64,000 nt of DNA from Clostridia bacterium (GCA_022651385.1 JALCQR010000003.1:120967-184966); one strand, 5' to 3'. Numbered from the stretch's first letter, positions 52,518 through 62,096 are shown. Notes: generated by a model from the sequence alone, not told the origin. Numbers and translations: made by a program.

Positions 52518-53450
52518 TCAAATACGTTCAAGTATCCTAAGCTTTGCGCTTCTTGATCTGTGGTTTTCCTCAATTTCTTCATCTGAAGGCAATATAGGTT
52601 TTCTTGTAATTACTTTGCCCAATGGTTTTTTGCCGCAAACACATACCGGAAATTCAGGAGGACACGTACACGGGTTTTCCTGTTTTCTGAATGTGTTTTT
52701 AACTATCCTGTCCTCAAGAGAGTGAAAAGTTATTATACAAAGTCTGCCTCTGGGGTTAAGAATTTCAGTCATATCATCTATTGTCCTTTCAAGTATGTCC
52801 AATTCATGATTAACTTCTATTCTTATTGCCTGAAAAGTTCTTTTTGCCGGGTGAGGCCCGTCTTTTCTGGCTCCTTTAGGCACTGCTTTTTTTATTATGT
52901 CTACCAGTTCAAAAGTAGATTCTATAGGTTTCTTTTTCCTTTCCTCAACAATAAACTGAGCAATTCTTTTTGCCCATCTTTCTTCCCCATAATTAAAAAT
53001 TACATCGTCAAGCTGTTTTTGTGTATATCCGTTAACAACATCATAAGCGGATAAATCAGCCGAAACATCCATTCTCATATCAAGAGGCGCGTCCTGCATA
53101 TAAGAAAAACCTCTTTTTGCTTCATCAAGCTGATATGATGAAACTCCTATATCCAAAAGAAAACCGTCGACTTTTTCAATACCGAGATTTTTCATTATTG
53201 CTTTTATATTTGAGAAATTGTCATGTACAAGTGTAATTTTATCTTTAAACTGCTCAAGTTTTTTGCCGGCTGCTTCAATAGCATTTATGTCTTGGTCAAT
53301 TCCTATAAGCTTTCCCGATGTAAGCTTTTCGGCTATCTTATATGAATGTCCGCCGCCGCCGAGAGTGCCGTCAACATATATTCCATTTTCTTTTATGTTA
53401 AGCCCGTTTATGCATTCGTTTAAAAGTACAGAAACATGATGAAATTCCAC
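52518..53450 (-). CDS. rsmH: 16S rRNA m4C1402 methyltransferase
   Basis: The 310-residue protein starts [16 protein letters not shown] and has the SAM site [12 protein letters not shown], the [22 protein letters not shown] block, and C-terminal [18 protein letters not shown] and a cysteine cluster ([13 protein letters not shown]) typical of MraW. It methylates N4 of C1402 in 16S rRNA. Second gene of the division cluster, 11 bases after mraZ. Confidence 0.96.
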   Translation of the reverse strand: MEFHHVSVLLNECINGLNIKENGIYVDGTLGGGGHSYKIAEKLTSGKLIGIDQDINAIEAAGKKLEQFKDKITLVHDNFSNIKAIMKNLGIEKVDGFLLDIGVSSYQLDEAKRGFSYMQDAPLDMRMDVSADLSAYDVVNGYTQKQLDDVIFNYGEERWAKRIAQFIVEERKKKPIESTFELVDIIKKAVPKGARKDGPHPAKRTFQAIRIEVNHELDILERTIDDMTEILNPRGRLCIITFHSLEDRIVKNTFRKQENPCTCPPEFPVCVCGKKPLGKVITRKPILPSDEEIEENHRSRSAKLRILERI

Positions 53451-53461
53451 AATAGCACCCC

Positions 53462-53890
53462 TTATATTCCAAGCTCCGATAACTTGTCCATAAATGATTC
53501 GTCAAGAGCCATATCACTGTTATATTTATCCCACGTACTTCTATCCCAAATTTCAGCTCTGTCTCCTACGCCTATAGATACTATCTGTTTTTTTAGACCA
53601 GCGTATTCACGAAGCTGAATCGGCAAAAGTATTCTGCCCTGACCGTCAATCTGGCATTCAGCAGCATTTGATGTAAAAAATCGAATAAAACGTCTTGCGT
53701 CGGAACTTGAAGCCGGAAGCTGTTTGATTTTTTCAAGAAAATCCATCCAAACATCCATAGGGTAAACGACAACACACTTATCAAAACCTCTTGTCGCAAT
53801 AAAAGTTTCCCCAAGAGATTCTCTAAGTTTGCTTGGCACTATAAGTCTGCCTTTTGCATCAATATTATGTTGATATTCTCCAATCAGCAC
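53462..53890 (-). CDS. mraZ: Division cluster regulator MraZ
   Basis: The 142-residue protein has the two SpoVT/AbrB-like repeats of Mra[21 protein letters not shown] at the N-terminus and [20 protein letters not shown] in the middle. MraZ oligomers bind direct repeats before their own operon and repress it. Four GTGG repeats at 10-base spacing are just upstream (53920-53953). It is the first gene of the cluster. Confidence 0.96.
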   Translation of the reverse strand: MLIGEYQHNIDAKGRLIVPSKLRESLGETFIATRGFDKCVVVYPMDVWMDFLEKIKQLPASSSDARRFIRFFTSNAAECQIDGQGRILLPIQLREYAGLKKQIVSIGVGDRAEIWDRSTWDKYNSDMALDESFMDKLSELGI

Positions 53891-53919
53891 AGCCGCTCAC
53901 CACACTTATATTCAATCAG

Positions 53920-53953
53920 CCACTTCCATCCACTTCAAACCACTTTTATCCAC
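53920..53953 (-). promoter_or_regulatory. MraZ box: four GTGG repeats with a 10-base period
   Basis: On the minus strand GTGG occurs at 53953, 53943, 53933 and 53923, each exactly 10 bases apart, with an AA mostly before each. E. coli MraZ binds TGGG repeats and Mycoplasma MraZ binds AAAGTG repeats with the same 10-base period. The array starts directly after the -10 of the mraZ promoter, so bound MraZ would block transcription. Confidence 0.85.
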
Positions 53954-53982
53954 ATTGTAATACAAATGTAATAAATTTACAA
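53954..53982 (-). promoter_or_regulatory. Promoter of the mraZ division cluster
   Basis: On the minus strand TTGTAA (53982-53977) and TACAAT (53959-53954) are 17 bases apart. The -10 abuts the first GTGG repeat. The -35 is imperfect. Confidence 0.65.
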
Positions 53983-54251
53983 GTATACAAGCCCAATAAA
54001 GTTATAAAAATAAAATTTTAATTAAGTTGCAAATATCAATTTATATTAGGCATAACACGTTTTCTGACTATATATAGTATTTTTTGTCGAATAAAAAAGA
54101 CTGGCAGAAACATTATCTGTCAGTCTTGCAATTTTATACCTATATTAAATACAAAGTTACATAATAGTAAACGCAGTAAGTATTTTAGTTTTTTTATACA
54201 TGCTTTCATCATGATGAAGCAAAATCCTCTTGCCGCCCATATATTTTGCGC
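53983..54251. other. Intergenic region upstream of mraZ
   Basis: AT-rich, with the terminator at 54098-54126 that closes the HTH/membrane unit. A 27-codon frame near 54170-54240 lacks a ribosome binding site. No gene is supported. Confidence 0.6.
54098..54126 (-). terminator. Terminator of the HTH/membrane protein unit
   Basis: AGACTG-CAGA and TCTG-CAGTCT arms pair with one internal mismatch; on the minus strand TTTTTTATT follows. Confidence 0.8.
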
Positions 54252-54443
54252 TTATTCCCAAAAAAGCTCGTCAAGAGTTTTGCCAAGAACTTTGCAAATA
54301 GCTGTACACAATTTAATTGTGGGGTTATAATCGCCCTTTTCTATTGCATTTATAGTCTGGCGTGACACACCGGTTTTGTCGGCAAGTACCTGCTGGCTCA
54401 TATCCATTGCGGCTCTCGCTGCTTTCAGTTTTAAGTTTTTCAT
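54252..54443 (-). CDS. Small Xre-family HTH regulator
   Basis: The 63-residue protein is a single helix-turn-helix of the YozG type: LKAARAAMDMSQQVLADKTGVSRQTINAIEKGDYNPTIKL is split over helices 1-4, ending LGKTLDELFWE. Its ATG overlaps the stop of the upstream membrane protein gene (ATGA). Such pairs of a small regulator and a membrane protein are common in Firmicutes, where the regulator probably controls its own unit. The signal is unknown. Confidence 0.88.
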   Translation of the reverse strand: MKNLKLKAARAAMDMSQQVLADKTGVSRQTINAIEKGDYNPTIKLCTAICKVLGKTLDELFWE

Positions 54444-54946
54444 TTTTCATCACCGTCATTTTCATTTAACCGCCATACTATTCCGGCCGCAATTAATATA
54501 AACGTAACACCGATTATAAATGAGATACTTATACTTAAAAAGCACCCATTGCCTGAAAAACTTATTATATTCTTATTTATAACAGCTGTAATTATATTTA
54601 AAGCACCAAGTATGCTGATTATAACCACATATCTTTTGGCATTCATTTTGACACCGATATACGCATCTTTCGCCAAACATTTAAAAACAAACACAATAAG
54701 CGATACACACATTCCAACAACTGCCGTTACATATGGGTCCGCAATGCTCTTTCCTGAAAATACGAATACAAGGCCATTTAATATTACAAGCACCAAAAAT
54801 ACTAAATACGCCGCTTTGTACGCCTCCCCTCTTATTGCAATTTGTCTCTCATCGTAATCTCGTCTTTTGCTTGTTTTTCTTATTATAAAAAACAGAACAA
54901 AGAAAAATATTAAAAATATACCAAATGCGAGGCTGCCGTTATTCAT
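54440..54946 (-). CDS. Multi-pass membrane protein paired with an HTH regulator
   Basis: The ATG at 54946 follows AAAGGAGAG. The 168-residue protein has five hydrophobic segments and a short cytosolic loop with KRRDYDERQIAIRGEAYKAAY, a motif found in small membrane proteins of the DUF2178/DUF3796-like group. It is transcribed from the promoter at 54986-55014 and overlaps the HTH gene by 4 bases. A sensor or target role for the pair is inferred. Confidence 0.8.
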   Translation of the reverse strand: MNNGSLAFGIFLIFFFVLFFIIRKTSKRRDYDERQIAIRGEAYKAAYLVFLVLVILNGLVFVFSGKSIADPYVTAVVGMCVSLIVFVFKCLAKDAYIGVKMNAKRYVVIISILGALNIITAVINKNIISFSGNGCFLSISISFIIGVTFILIAAGIVWRLNENDGDEK

Positions 54947-54985
54947 GTAAAAATCTCTCCTTTTGTTTTTTTTCTTTGTATCTGT

Positions 54986-55014
54986 AATATAGCACATATC
55001 CAAGTTAATGTCAA
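54986..55014 (-). promoter_or_regulatory. Promoter of the membrane protein/HTH unit
   Basis: On the minus strand TTGACA (55014-55009) and TATATT (54991-54986) are separated by 17 bases, about 40 bases before the ATG at 54946. Confidence 0.8.
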
Positions 55015-55069
55015 TTATATTTTACATTTTATATTGTATTCTTGTCGAAATGTCTTGTATATAAAAATA

Positions 55070-55087
55070 GCCGGCCTATTGGCCGGC
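55070..55087 (-). terminator. Terminator after the 55093 gene
   Basis: GCCGGCC and GGCCGGC form a 7-base GC stem with a short loop; on the minus strand TATTTTTATA follows. Confidence 0.75.
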
Positions 55088-55092
55088 AAGAA

Positions 55093-56085
55093 TTATAAAT
55101 CAGCGCCTGTGTACACAAATGTATTTTTGACATCGGAAAGCATATCAGTGCTTACTATTGATGTACTCGAGTCGTCTCTTACTATTTTCACATAATCCTT
55201 ATATTTTGCAAATTTGCTGTCAAGAGCATACGGCATACGGCCCCAATAAAGTACTGCCGCAACATCTTTTCCGTTGGTTTTATCCACTTTCTCATCAAGT
55301 ATAAACCTGTTCCACTTGTCACTCCAGACATATTCTTCTTCCACAGTTCTCTTGCTTTGCAGTTTATACGTATCATTTTCCGGAATATCTTTCGCCTGTA
55401 TATCAGATGATACATACAACCTTTGGTCATGCTCCATAGTAATTTTCGGCACTTTGCCATTCTTAAGCTTTGCTTTTGTTTTTTGTACAATTTTATGCCA
55501 GCTGCTCTTATTGCTTTCATCGTCCCATTCCACATTCCAGTCTGATGCAACATTTATAGGATAATCCAGCACTTCTTCAAAACTTTTTAGATTATCGTCG
55601 TAAGCATACCCTTTCAAATATATATCTTCATCATAAGAACCTATTTTGTCGTTAACCCTTTCTTGAATAAAAACAACATCTCTATTCAAATTGTCAAGTT
55701 CTGTAAGCTCCATCTGCAATACATCGTTAAAAACACCTATTTCGTTAATATATGTATAAACATCTCCATCTTTTTTATAAGCCGCGATAAGCGAATAATT
55801 TTTTCCATAATTTGCACATATAACGGCGTCAACGGATGAGTCTCCGTTTATATCACCATATTTTACAGTAATGCTTTTTATATCATCATTTTTAACTTCG
55901 CCTGTTCTTTCTGTATCGTTAAGCATTACTTGGGATATGTTTTTCATTGTTATCGCATTTTCTGAATCGTCAAGGTCTTTCTGAGTAATCGCCTGCGTAT
56001 TTCCAAATATTTTTATTGCAATTGCTGCAACGGCAATTAAAAATATTACCGCAATTATGGCTTTTTTCTTTTTCACCGCTATCAC
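55093..56085 (-). CDS. Membrane-anchored extracellular protein of unknown function
   Basis: The 330-residue protein has a lysine-rich N-terminus and one membrane helix (residues 8-26, AIIAVIFLIAVAAIAIKIF). The outside part has a VKYGDINGDSSVDAVICANY segment, similar to calcium-binding FG-GAP/VCBS-like repeats, where a quantity is reported along a beta blade. No enzyme motif is seen. It lies alone between the HTH unit and the tsf terminator. Confidence 0.75.
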   Translation of the reverse strand: MIAVKKKKAIIAVIFLIAVAAIAIKIFGNTQAITQKDLDDSENAITMKNISQVMLNDTERTGEVKNDDIKSITVKYGDINGDSSVDAVICANYGKNYSLIAAYKKDGDVYTYINEIGVFNDVLQMELTELDNLNRDVVFIQERVNDKIGSYDEDIYLKGYAYDDNLKSFEEVLDYPINVASDWNVEWDDESNKSSWHKIVQKTKAKLKNGKVPKITMEHDQRLYVSSDIQAKDIPENDTYKLQSKRTVEEEYVWSDKWNRFILDEKVDKTNGKDVAAVLYWGRMPYALDSKFAKYKDYVKIVRDDSSTSIVSTDMLSDVKNTFVYTGADL

Positions 56086-56133
56086 CTCAGAAAATTATAT
56101 GACACAATGATGTGATTTAGGACATAAAAAAAA

Positions 56134-56151
56134 CTCCCCCTATTGGGGGAG
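56134..56151 (-). terminator. Terminator of the rpsB-tsf operon
   Basis: CTCCCCC and GGGGGAG form a 7-base stem with a TATT/AATA loop; on the minus strand TTTTTTTT follows. A strong intrinsic terminator 16 bases after the tsf stop. Confidence 0.92.
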
Positions 56152-56166
56152 CCTTTAAATTTTAAA

Positions 56167-57099
56167 TTACTTGCTCATTTCGGCAACTTCTTTAGCAAAG
56201 TCGTCTTCTTTCTTTTCAAGGCCTTCGCCTGTTTCAAAGCGAGCAATATCTTCTACCTTAATGTCGGTACCGATTGCTTTTGCAACTGAAGCAATATACT
56301 GTGCAACATTCATATCTCCGTCTTTAACATAAGCTTGGTCAAGAAGGCAGAATTCCTTAAGTTCTTTTTTAAGTCTGCCTGTTATCATCTTTTCAATGAT
56401 ATTAGTCGGTTTTGACGCATTTTTCGGATCTTCTTTAGCCTGTTTAATAAGGATTTCTTTTTCATGGTCAATAAATTCCTTAGGAACATTTTCATCTGCA
56501 ATAAATTTTGGATTGAGAGCCGCAATCTGCATGCAGATATTTTTGCCTAACTCATCAACTTCAGGAGCATCCTTGTCACATGCAAGCTTAATAATAACGC
56601 CTATTCTTCCGCCGCCGTGGATATATGATATGATTTTTCCTGCTTCATCAATTGTTAATTTCTTAAATCTTCTTATTTTAAGGTTTTCACCAATTACAGC
56701 TACCTTCTGGCTGAGAGCCTCTGCAACCGTTACAGACGGGTCAATGTTCCACTTTTCAGCAAGAAAAGCATCTATCTCGGCAGCATTTGAAGCAAGAGCC
56801 TGATTAGCTACCTGAGATACATACTCTCTGAATACCGGGTTTTTAGCAACAAAGTCTGTTTCCGAGTTAACTTCTACTATAACTCCGCTTTTTTTGTCGT
56901 CGGCTATTGCACTGCAAACAATACCTTCAGCAGCTATTCTTCCAGCTTTTTTGGCAGAAGCAGCAAGTCCTTTTTCTCTTAAAAACTCAACAGCTTTCTG
57001 CATATCTCCATCTGTTGCGTCAAGTGCTTTTTTACAATCAAGCATACCTACGCCAGTCATTTCTCTTAATTCTTTAACCATAGCAGCAGTAATTGCCAT
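56167..57099 (-). CDS. tsf: Translation elongation factor Ts
   Basis: The 310-residue protein starts with the UBA-like domain (VKELREMTGVGMLDCKKAL) and has the core blocks GIVCSAI, NSETDFVAKNPVFREYV and a C-terminal DVARFETGEG-type stretch (EDIARFETGEGLEKKEDDFA). EF-Ts exchanges GDP for GTP on EF-Tu. It is second in the operon after rpsB, with a hairpin between them. Confidence 0.97.
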   Translation of the reverse strand: MAITAAMVKELREMTGVGMLDCKKALDATDGDMQKAVEFLREKGLAASAKKAGRIAAEGIVCSAIADDKKSGVIVEVNSETDFVAKNPVFREYVSQVANQALASNAAEIDAFLAEKWNIDPSVTVAEALSQKVAVIGENLKIRRFKKLTIDEAGKIISYIHGGGRIGVIIKLACDKDAPEVDELGKNICMQIAALNPKFIADENVPKEFIDHEKEILIKQAKEDPKNASKPTNIIEKMITGRLKKELKEFCLLDQAYVKDGDMNVAQYIASVAKAIGTDIKVEDIARFETGEGLEKKEDDFAKEVAEMSK

Positions 57100-57140
57100 T
57101 TTAGTTTCCTCCTATATTTTAAAGTATTTTCAGTAAAAGA

Positions 57141-57167
57141 GCTTCAGCCAAGCACGCCGGCTGAAGC
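57141..57167 (-). terminator. Hairpin between rpsB and tsf
   Basis: GCTTCAGCC and GGCTGAAGC form a perfect 9-base stem; on the minus strand only TCTTTTAC follows. A partial terminator that lowers tsf transcription relative to rpsB, or an RNA processing site, is likely. Confidence 0.6.
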
Positions 57168-57182
57168 CCATCAAATTTCAAA

Positions 57183-57914
57183 TTATTCAGCCTCGGCAGG
57201 AGCAGGAGCTTCTTCAGCTACAGTATCCTGTTCACCCTGTTTTGACTCGATAACAGCATCTGCCATCTTGCCTGCAATAAGCTTTACGGCACGGATAGCA
57301 TCATCGTTACCAGGAATTACATAATCAACTTCTTCAGGGTCACAGTTAGTATCTACAATAGCCACAATTGGAATACCAAGTGTGTGAGCTTCCTGAATAG
57401 CAATTCTTTCCTTTCTTGGGTCCACAACAAACATTATGTCAGGAATTCTTGTCATTTCCTTAATGCCGCCGAGATTTTTCTCAAGTTTTTCCATTTCGTG
57501 GAGCAAAGACGCAACTTCTTTCTTTGGAAGCACTTCAAATGTTCCGTCTTCCTGCATCTGTTCAAGTTCTTTAAGTCTTGCAATTCTTGTTTTTATTGTT
57601 GTAAAGTTTGTAAGCATACCGCCGAGCCATCTCTGGTTTACGTAGAACATGCCGCATCTTTCTGCTTCTTCTTTTATAGAATCCTGAGCCTGTTTCTTTG
57701 TGCCTACAAAAAGCACTTCTCCGCCGTCTTTAACTACGTCGGATACTGCGTAATAAGCCTCGTCTATTTTCTTAACTGTTTTCTGAAGGTCGATAATATA
57801 TATACCGTTTCTTTCAGCGAAGATATACGGAGCCATTTTAGGGTTCCATCTTCTTGTCTGATGTCCGAAGTGAACACCTGCTTCTAATAATTGTTTCATT
57901 GAAATTACACTCAT
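57183..57914 (-). CDS. rpsB: 30S ribosomal protein S2
   Basis: The 243-residue protein starts [20 protein letters not shown] and has [25 protein letters not shown] and [24 protein letters not shown] split over the core. An acidic Glu/Ala/Pro-rich tail ends it. S2 is a late-binding small-subunit protein. The 190-base leader holds a GGGGAGGACTAACC patch near the start codon and could be regulatory, but no known leader motif was recognised. Confidence 0.97.
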   Translation of the reverse strand: MSVISMKQLLEAGVHFGHQTRRWNPKMAPYIFAERNGIYIIDLQKTVKKIDEAYYAVSDVVKDGGEVLFVGTKKQAQDSIKEEAERCGMFYVNQRWLGGMLTNFTTIKTRIARLKELEQMQEDGTFEVLPKKEVASLLHEMEKLEKNLGGIKEMTRIPDIMFVVDPRKERIAIQEAHTLGIPIVAIVDTNCDPEEVDYVIPGNDDAIRAVKLIAGKMADAVIESKQGEQDTVAEEAPAPAEAE

Positions 57915-58103
57915 TTTTATTCCTCCTGTTGGTTAGTCCTCCCCATTTTCGTACATTGGCATAACTTTTTGCACACAAAAAGCACCACAGCAATAAAGAA
58001 AATAGGTGTGTTTTTAGTAATGTAATATATTCTAACATATGTCAATCAAAAAAACAACCCCAATTATTCTAAATAAGCAGATAATCTGAGCCGTTTTTTT
58101 ATT

Positions 58104-60200
58104 TTATTCAGTTTTAGTATCGTCTTTAGTATCTTCTTTTTCGCACACATAGCCGCAGTTTGGGTTTGAGCATACTATTTTAGGGTTTTTGCCGCCCTTT
58201 TCAACCATATAGCTTCCGCATTTAGGGCATTTTTGCTCAACCGGCTTATTCCAGCTTACAAAAGAGCATTTGTCAGGATTGTTTTCACATCCGAAATACT
58301 TTCTGCCTTTTTTCGTCTTCTTTATAAGCACTTCTCCGCCGCATAACGGACATTTTACGCCGGCGCTTTCATAAAGCGGCTTTGCATTTGAGCATGCCGG
58401 AAAATTAGGGCAAGCCAAAAACTTTCCGTATCTGCCGTATTTTATTACCATATTGCTTCCGCATTTTTCGCATATTACGTCAGTAACTTCATCCTTTATT
58501 TCAACCTTGCTCAGCTTTTCTCTGGCGTTTTCCATATCATCTTTAAAGATAGGATAAAAGCCGCGTATTATTTCTTTCCACTCAAGCTGGCCTTCCTCAA
58601 TTGAGTCAAGGTCTGCCTCCATCGCCGCCGTAAAATCAGCGTTTACGATATTTTTAAAATACTTTTTCATTATGTCGTTTACTACTTCTCCAAGCTCTGT
58701 TGTGCAGAAAAGTTTCTTTTCCTTCACTACATAATTTCTTGTTATTATTGTCGAGATTGTAGGAGCATATGTGCTTGGACGTCCGACACCCAGTTCCTCA
58801 AGAGTCTTTATAAGAGACGCGTCCGAATATCTTGCCGGCGGCTGTGTAAAATGCTGCAGAGGATTTACTTCCTTTGCTTTCAGCTTATCTCCATTATTTA
58901 CAACAGGCAGGTTTACGCTTTCCTGCATATCATCAATTCTGTTATACGCTTCAAGAAATCCCTTAAAAAGCAATATTGAACCGCTTGCCTTTAATATGTG
59001 TTTGTCAGCTGAAAGTGTTATAGACTGCGTTTCATATTCTGCCGGAGACATCTGGCAGGCAATTGTTCTTTCCCAAATAAGTTTATAAAGCTTATACTGA
59101 TCTTTCGTAAGCGATTCCTTTACTGCGTCCGGCTCCATTTCTATATGTGCCGGTCTTATAGCCTCATGAGCGTCCTGCGCATTACTTTTAGTTTTATAAA
59201 CTATTCTTTCGCTGTTTAAAAACTCTTTGCCGAATTTTTCAACAATATGATTTTTTATGTCCTCATATGCCTCATCGGAAATTCTTACAGAATCTGTTCT
59301 TATATATGACACAAGACCTGTTGTGCCGACTCCCTTTATATCAACACCTTCATAAAGCTGCTGGGCAACCATCATTGTTTTTTGTGCCGTAAAATTAAGG
59401 TACTTGCTGGACTCCTGCTGCAAAGTTGATGTAGTAAAAGGCGGCAGAGGTTTTTTCATTCTCTTTCCTCTTTTTATTTCATCCACGTTCAAAACTGATG
59501 TTTTAATTTCTTCAGCAATTTTCTTTGCCTCATCACCGTTTTTCAGTTCATTCTTCTTGCCGCCGCTGCCATAGTATTTAGCTTTAAAATGCTCGTTTTT
59601 ACTGCATTCCACATCGGCTTCGATTGTCCAATATTCATCAGGTATAAAATTTCTTATTTCATCCTCACGGTCACATATCAGTTTCAAAGCTACCGACTGC
59701 ACACGTCCTGCGCTCAAACCTTTTTTAACTTTATTCCATAAAAGACTGCTTATGGAATAACCCACAACACGGTCAAGCACACGTCTTGCCTGCTGTGCGT
59801 TTACAAGATCCATATTTATGTCTCTTGCTTCTTTCAGCGATTTTTTAACAGCAGTTTTTGTAATTTCGTTAAAAGTAATCCTGCTGTAATCTTTGTCTTC
59901 TAAGCCTAAAGCCGCCACAAGGTGCCAGCTTATAGCCTCTCCTTCACGGTCGGGGTCAGTTGCGAGATACACTTTGTCAACTGTTTTAATTTCTTTTCTG
60001 AGCCTCGCAAGCAGCTCGCCCTTTCCTCTTATAGTTATATATTTAGGCTCAAAATCATTTTCAATATCGACACCCATCTGACTTTTAGGAAGGTCCCTAA
60101 CATGTCCCATGGATGCTTCAATTTTATATTTATTACCCAAAAATCGTTTTATGGTTTTTGCCTTTGCCGGCGATTCCACTATTACCAAATTTTTAGCCAT
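58104..60200 (-). CDS. topA: DNA topoisomerase I
   Basis: The 698-residue type IA enzyme has the Toprim start KNLVIVESPAKAKTIKRFLG, the metal site DPDREGEAISWH near residue 110, and the catalytic tyrosine in SYIRTDS near residue 295. Three C-terminal zinc fingers (CEKCGSN, CPLCGGE, CPKCGSY) end it. It relaxes negative supercoils. It lies about 120 bases downstream of dprA, the frequent dprA-topA arrangement. Confidence 0.97.
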   Translation of the reverse strand: MAKNLVIVESPAKAKTIKRFLGNKYKIEASMGHVRDLPKSQMGVDIENDFEPKYITIRGKGELLARLRKEIKTVDKVYLATDPDREGEAISWHLVAALGLEDKDYSRITFNEITKTAVKKSLKEARDINMDLVNAQQARRVLDRVVGYSISSLLWNKVKKGLSAGRVQSVALKLICDREDEIRNFIPDEYWTIEADVECSKNEHFKAKYYGSGGKKNELKNGDEAKKIAEEIKTSVLNVDEIKRGKRMKKPLPPFTTSTLQQESSKYLNFTAQKTMMVAQQLYEGVDIKGVGTTGLVSYIRTDSVRISDEAYEDIKNHIVEKFGKEFLNSERIVYKTKSNAQDAHEAIRPAHIEMEPDAVKESLTKDQYKLYKLIWERTIACQMSPAEYETQSITLSADKHILKASGSILLFKGFLEAYNRIDDMQESVNLPVVNNGDKLKAKEVNPLQHFTQPPARYSDASLIKTLEELGVGRPSTYAPTISTIITRNYVVKEKKLFCTTELGEVVNDIMKKYFKNIVNADFTAAMEADLDSIEEGQLEWKEIIRGFYPIFKDDMENAREKLSKVEIKDEVTDVICEKCGSNMVIKYGRYGKFLACPNFPACSNAKPLYESAGVKCPLCGGEVLIKKTKKGRKYFGCENNPDKCSFVSWNKPVEQKCPKCGSYMVEKGGKNPKIVCSNPNCGYVCEKEDTKDDTKTE

Positions 60201-60320
60201 TTAGCACCTCATATTACCAATTTCTTTTTTATAATAATAAAAATATACACTAATAATTAATTAAATCACAAAATTGCAAATCATTAAATACCGAACTTGT
60301 ACAAAAAATTAGTACAAATT

Positions 60321-61391
60321 TCAGTTCTTTTTTACAAATCTGTTACCCGCAAGCTTCTCAATCAAACCATTTATTTCAAGCATAGTCAAAATGTATTGTA
60401 CATCTTGTATAGACTTTTGACTTTTTTTTACTATTTCGTCAAATAATTTTGGTTCCAAAGAAAGAAGATTAAATATCTCCGCCTCATCATCCGAAATGTT
60501 TACTTTCTTTTTTTCATCTTTCTTCTTTTTTTCAATTCCAATTTCAAAAAATACATCATCTGCACTTGTCACAACGGGACATCCTTGTTTAATAAGCTCA
60601 TTTGTACCCACGCCGCTCATGCTTGTTATGTTTGACGGAATAGTCATTACTGTTCTGCCGTAGTCAAGAGCTCTGTCAACAGTTATAAGCGTCCCGCTTT
60701 TTTTACCGGCCTCAATTACTATAAGAGCTTCTGAAATACCTGCTATTATTCTGTTTCTCTGCGGGAAATAATACACCTCAGGTTCCGTATCGGGCGGATA
60801 CTCGCTTAAAACACATCCGGTTTCACTTATTTGTTTCATAAGCTCTCTGTTTTCAGAAGGATAACATCTGTTATGCCCGAATCCAAGAACGGCAATTGTT
60901 TTTCCGCCTACCGAAAGAGTTCCTCTGTGGCTTACGGAATCAATTCCTCTTGCCATACCGCTTACAATCCATACTCCCTCCCTTGCAATTTCCGATGAAA
61001 ATTTTTTTGCCATTCTTTTTCCGTACTCCGAGCATCGCCTTGCGCCTATCATGCTTATACAATGCTCATTTTTTTTGGGAAGCTGTCCTTTTACATATAT
61101 TCCAACAGGTGCATCGCATGTTTCACGCAAAAGGCCTGGATATCTGTCATCGAGCAACGAAATATATTCTATATTAAGTTTTTTAAGCTCATCACACCAC
61201 TTTTCAGCATTTTTCTTGGCAGATATAAGTTTATCCGCTACTTCATCTGTTATACCTTTAACAGTAAGATATGTTTCTCTTTTGGAGTTATACACCTCCT
61301 CAGGTGAGCCAAAACACTTCAGAATATTAAATATTTTTTTATTATACCCAAGAGCTCTGGAAAGCCACATCATATAATCATTTTTATCCAC
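60321..61391 (-). CDS. dprA: DNA-processing protein DprA
   Basis: The GTG at 61391 follows AAGAAGGG by 7 bases; upstream in-frame codons lack a site. The 356-residue protein has a SAM-like N-terminus, the Rossmann-like core with MIGARRCSEYGKRMAKKFS, WIVSGMARGIDSVSHRGTL and YYFPQRNRIIAGIS, and a short winged-helix C-terminus. DprA loads RecA on incoming ssDNA during transformation. Natural competence is not implied by this gene alone. It is followed by topA. Confidence 0.94.
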   Translation of the reverse strand: MDKNDYMMWLSRALGYNKKIFNILKCFGSPEEVYNSKRETYLTVKGITDEVADKLISAKKNAEKWCDELKKLNIEYISLLDDRYPGLLRETCDAPVGIYVKGQLPKKNEHCISMIGARRCSEYGKRMAKKFSSEIAREGVWIVSGMARGIDSVSHRGTLSVGGKTIAVLGFGHNRCYPSENRELMKQISETGCVLSEYPPDTEPEVYYFPQRNRIIAGISEALIVIEAGKKSGTLITVDRALDYGRTVMTIPSNITSMSGVGTNELIKQGCPVVTSADDVFFEIGIEKKKKDEKKKVNISDDEAEIFNLLSLEPKLFDEIVKKSQKSIQDVQYILTMLEINGLIEKLAGNRFVKKN

Positions 61392-61587
61392 AGCAGCACC
61401 CTTCTTTTGAAAACATATGAAAATTATAATATATTTTTTCTTGCATAAATTCAAGACATTTTTTTGCAACCATATATCATGATATCACAAAACTGAAAAA
61501 ATCCAATAAAAAAATCACTAAAGATGCAATAATCTTACAATACATGTGTTGCAATATTGTCATAATATTTTTTAATTATATTTATAT

Positions 61588-61896
61588 TTACAGCGTTTTT
61601 AATCCGTCTACAACTTTGCATATTACTTTTGACGATGTAATAAACATTACTTCTATCACAAAGTTTTTCCTTACTTTTTCATAAATTCTTCCGGCGCTCA
61701 TTGTTCCGGTTGCACAAGTTGATGGCGAGTTTGCAATATACCCAACCGTCCCAATTCCTTTCATAACAACTTTAATTGCCTCTGAATCATAAGGATTTTC
61801 AGTATCTTTTATGCATTTAATTCTTTTTCCAATACAAAACGGTCTCATGCCATAGTAATGGTTTACACCTGTAATTGTCACATACTTTTCTTTCAT
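61588..61896 (-). CDS. HIRAN-domain protein
   Basis: The 102-residue protein looks like a stand-alone HIRAN domain: TGVNHYYGMRPF at the start, KDTENPYDSEAIKVVM and IGTVGYIANSPST, with GRIYEKV late. HIRAN domains (from HIP116/Rad5 helicases) bind DNA 3' ends in eukaryotes; bacterial stand-alone ones are of unknown role. The AAAGAA-type leader is weak; the ATG at 61896 follows GGGGGGCAGATATA. A single gene between dprA and gap. Confidence 0.75.
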   Translation of the reverse strand: MKEKYVTITGVNHYYGMRPFCIGKRIKCIKDTENPYDSEAIKVVMKGIGTVGYIANSPSTCATGTMSAGRIYEKVRKNFVIEVMFITSSKVICKVVDGLKTL

Positions 61897-61990
61897 TATA
61901 TCTGCCCCCCACTATTTTAATTATCTGATTTTGCAGAATAATAGAGTAATTATAATTTAAATACTGTCTTTCTTTTAATTTAACATAAAA

Positions 61991-62033
61991 ATCGCTTCCC
62001 TGTTAAGAAAAATTTTCTAAACAGAGAAGCGAT
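61991..62033 (-). terminator. Terminator after gap
   Basis: ATCGCTTC and GAAGCGAT outer arms with inner CTGTT/AACAG pairing form a long hairpin; on the minus strand TTTTTATG follows. Confidence 0.85.
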
Positions 62034-62096
62034 CAAAATCAATGTAAAACTCAATTGATTAAAATATTATTTACAGTGTTTTAAAAACACTCGATA

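Noticed and set aside
53920-53953. Regular short repeats as a CRISPR-like or minisatellite array
   Set aside because: Only four units of 10 bases occur, placed exactly at the mraZ promoter, which fits a MraZ binding site.
54160-54245. A 27-codon minus-strand frame after the HTH gene
   Set aside because: No ribosome binding site and no conserved look; the terminator follows soon after.
57915-58080. A ribosomal protein leader riboregulator before rpsB
   Set aside because: A purine-rich GGGGAGGACTAACC patch is present, but no paired structure or known leader motif could be confirmed by eye.
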